DNA of 13,721 bases from DATGZX01 sp035296965 (GTDB taxonomy: Bacteria > Planctomycetota > Planctomycetia > Gemmatales > Gemmataceae). The DNA is taken from the NCBI GenBank assembly GCA_035296965.1, contig DATGZX010000297.1, forward strand, positions 1 to 13,721, given 5' to 3'. Positions 13,668-13,721 of the stretch are shown piece after piece; the stretch's first letter is position 1, and every line of letters starts with the position of its first letter. A program made the translations under genes and the position numbers. Under the pieces are notes generated by a model, which was given only the letters and a program-made list of their open reading frames with translations, did not search any database and was not told the DNA's origin.

Positions 13668-13721
13668 ATGGACACAAACCGCGTCACTTGCGCCAACCTG
13701 CTCAGCCCCGTCCCCGACACT
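13668..13721 (+). CDS. Possible start of a truncated gene at the window edge
   Basis: An ATG at 13668 opens a frame that stays open for 18 codons to the end of the window (MDTNRVTCANLLSPVPDT). There is no clear ribosome binding site before it and the piece is too short to assign. It is listed only because position and strand would fit the next gene of the packaging arm. Confidence 0.2.
   Translation, partial: MDTNRVTCANLLSPVPDT

Noticed and set aside
1..13721. CRISPR array, tRNA or rRNA genes
   Set aside because: No regularly spaced 25-40 bp repeats and no tRNA- or rRNA-like sequence was noticed on either strand; the only tandem repeat has an 11-bp period.

Overview
The window looks like part of an integrated phage-type element, or a phage-satellite-like one, in a GC-rich bacterium. 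The gene set (DUF2924 protein plus serine recombinase plus small HTH protein, a planctomycete-style Ku, a stand-alone LigD-type ligase, a HARE-HTH protein) fits a planctomycete or similar environmental host. This taxonomic guess rests on gene content only. No rRNA, tRNA or clear chromosomal housekeeping gene is present to confirm it.

Layout. (1) Positions 1-1870: one minus-strand gene of unknown function with a HEPN-like C-terminal motif. It is bracketed by two diverged direct repeats of about 130 bp, each built around an 18-19 bp hairpin with compensatory changes between the copies. (2) 1874-4096, minus strand: a compact three-gene recombination module of DUF2924 protein, serine recombinase and small HTH protein, with a 4-base overlap and a 16-base gap. 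(3) 4455-6779, minus strand: Ku, an ATP-dependent DNA ligase without polymerase domain (4-base overlap with ku), and a small HARE-HTH protein with a basic tail. This is a self-contained non-homologous end-joining operon. (4) 6908-8431, minus strand: a CDC48/PAN-like AAA+ ATPase fused to an unrecognised cysteine-bearing N-terminal region. (5) 8432-8928: a divergent control region. (6) 8929-9716, plus strand: a MerR-like DNA-binding protein coupled to a small zinc-ribbon protein, closed by a strong intrinsic terminator. (7) 9872-13320, plus strand: a ParB-like/N6-adenine methyltransferase fusion, terminase small subunit and terminase large subunit. (8) 13321-13721: non-coding DNA with an 11-bp-period tandem repeat and possibly the first codons of another gene.

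How the parts may work together. The minus-strand arm looks like an integration and end-repair block and the plus-strand arm like a packaging block, separated by a phage-like divergent switch region. A 25-nt motif (21 of 25 identical) lies 33-40 nt upstream of both the AAA+ gene and ku, which suggests the two are co-regulated. The main hypothesis is that the element carries its own Ku and ligase to join or circularise linear, terminase-cut DNA. Phage Ku proteins are known from mycobacteriophages Omega and Corndog, where the ligase is thought to come from the host; here both proteins are encoded together. No portal, capsid or tail gene is visible, so whether this is a complete phage, a satellite or a remnant cannot be decided from the window.
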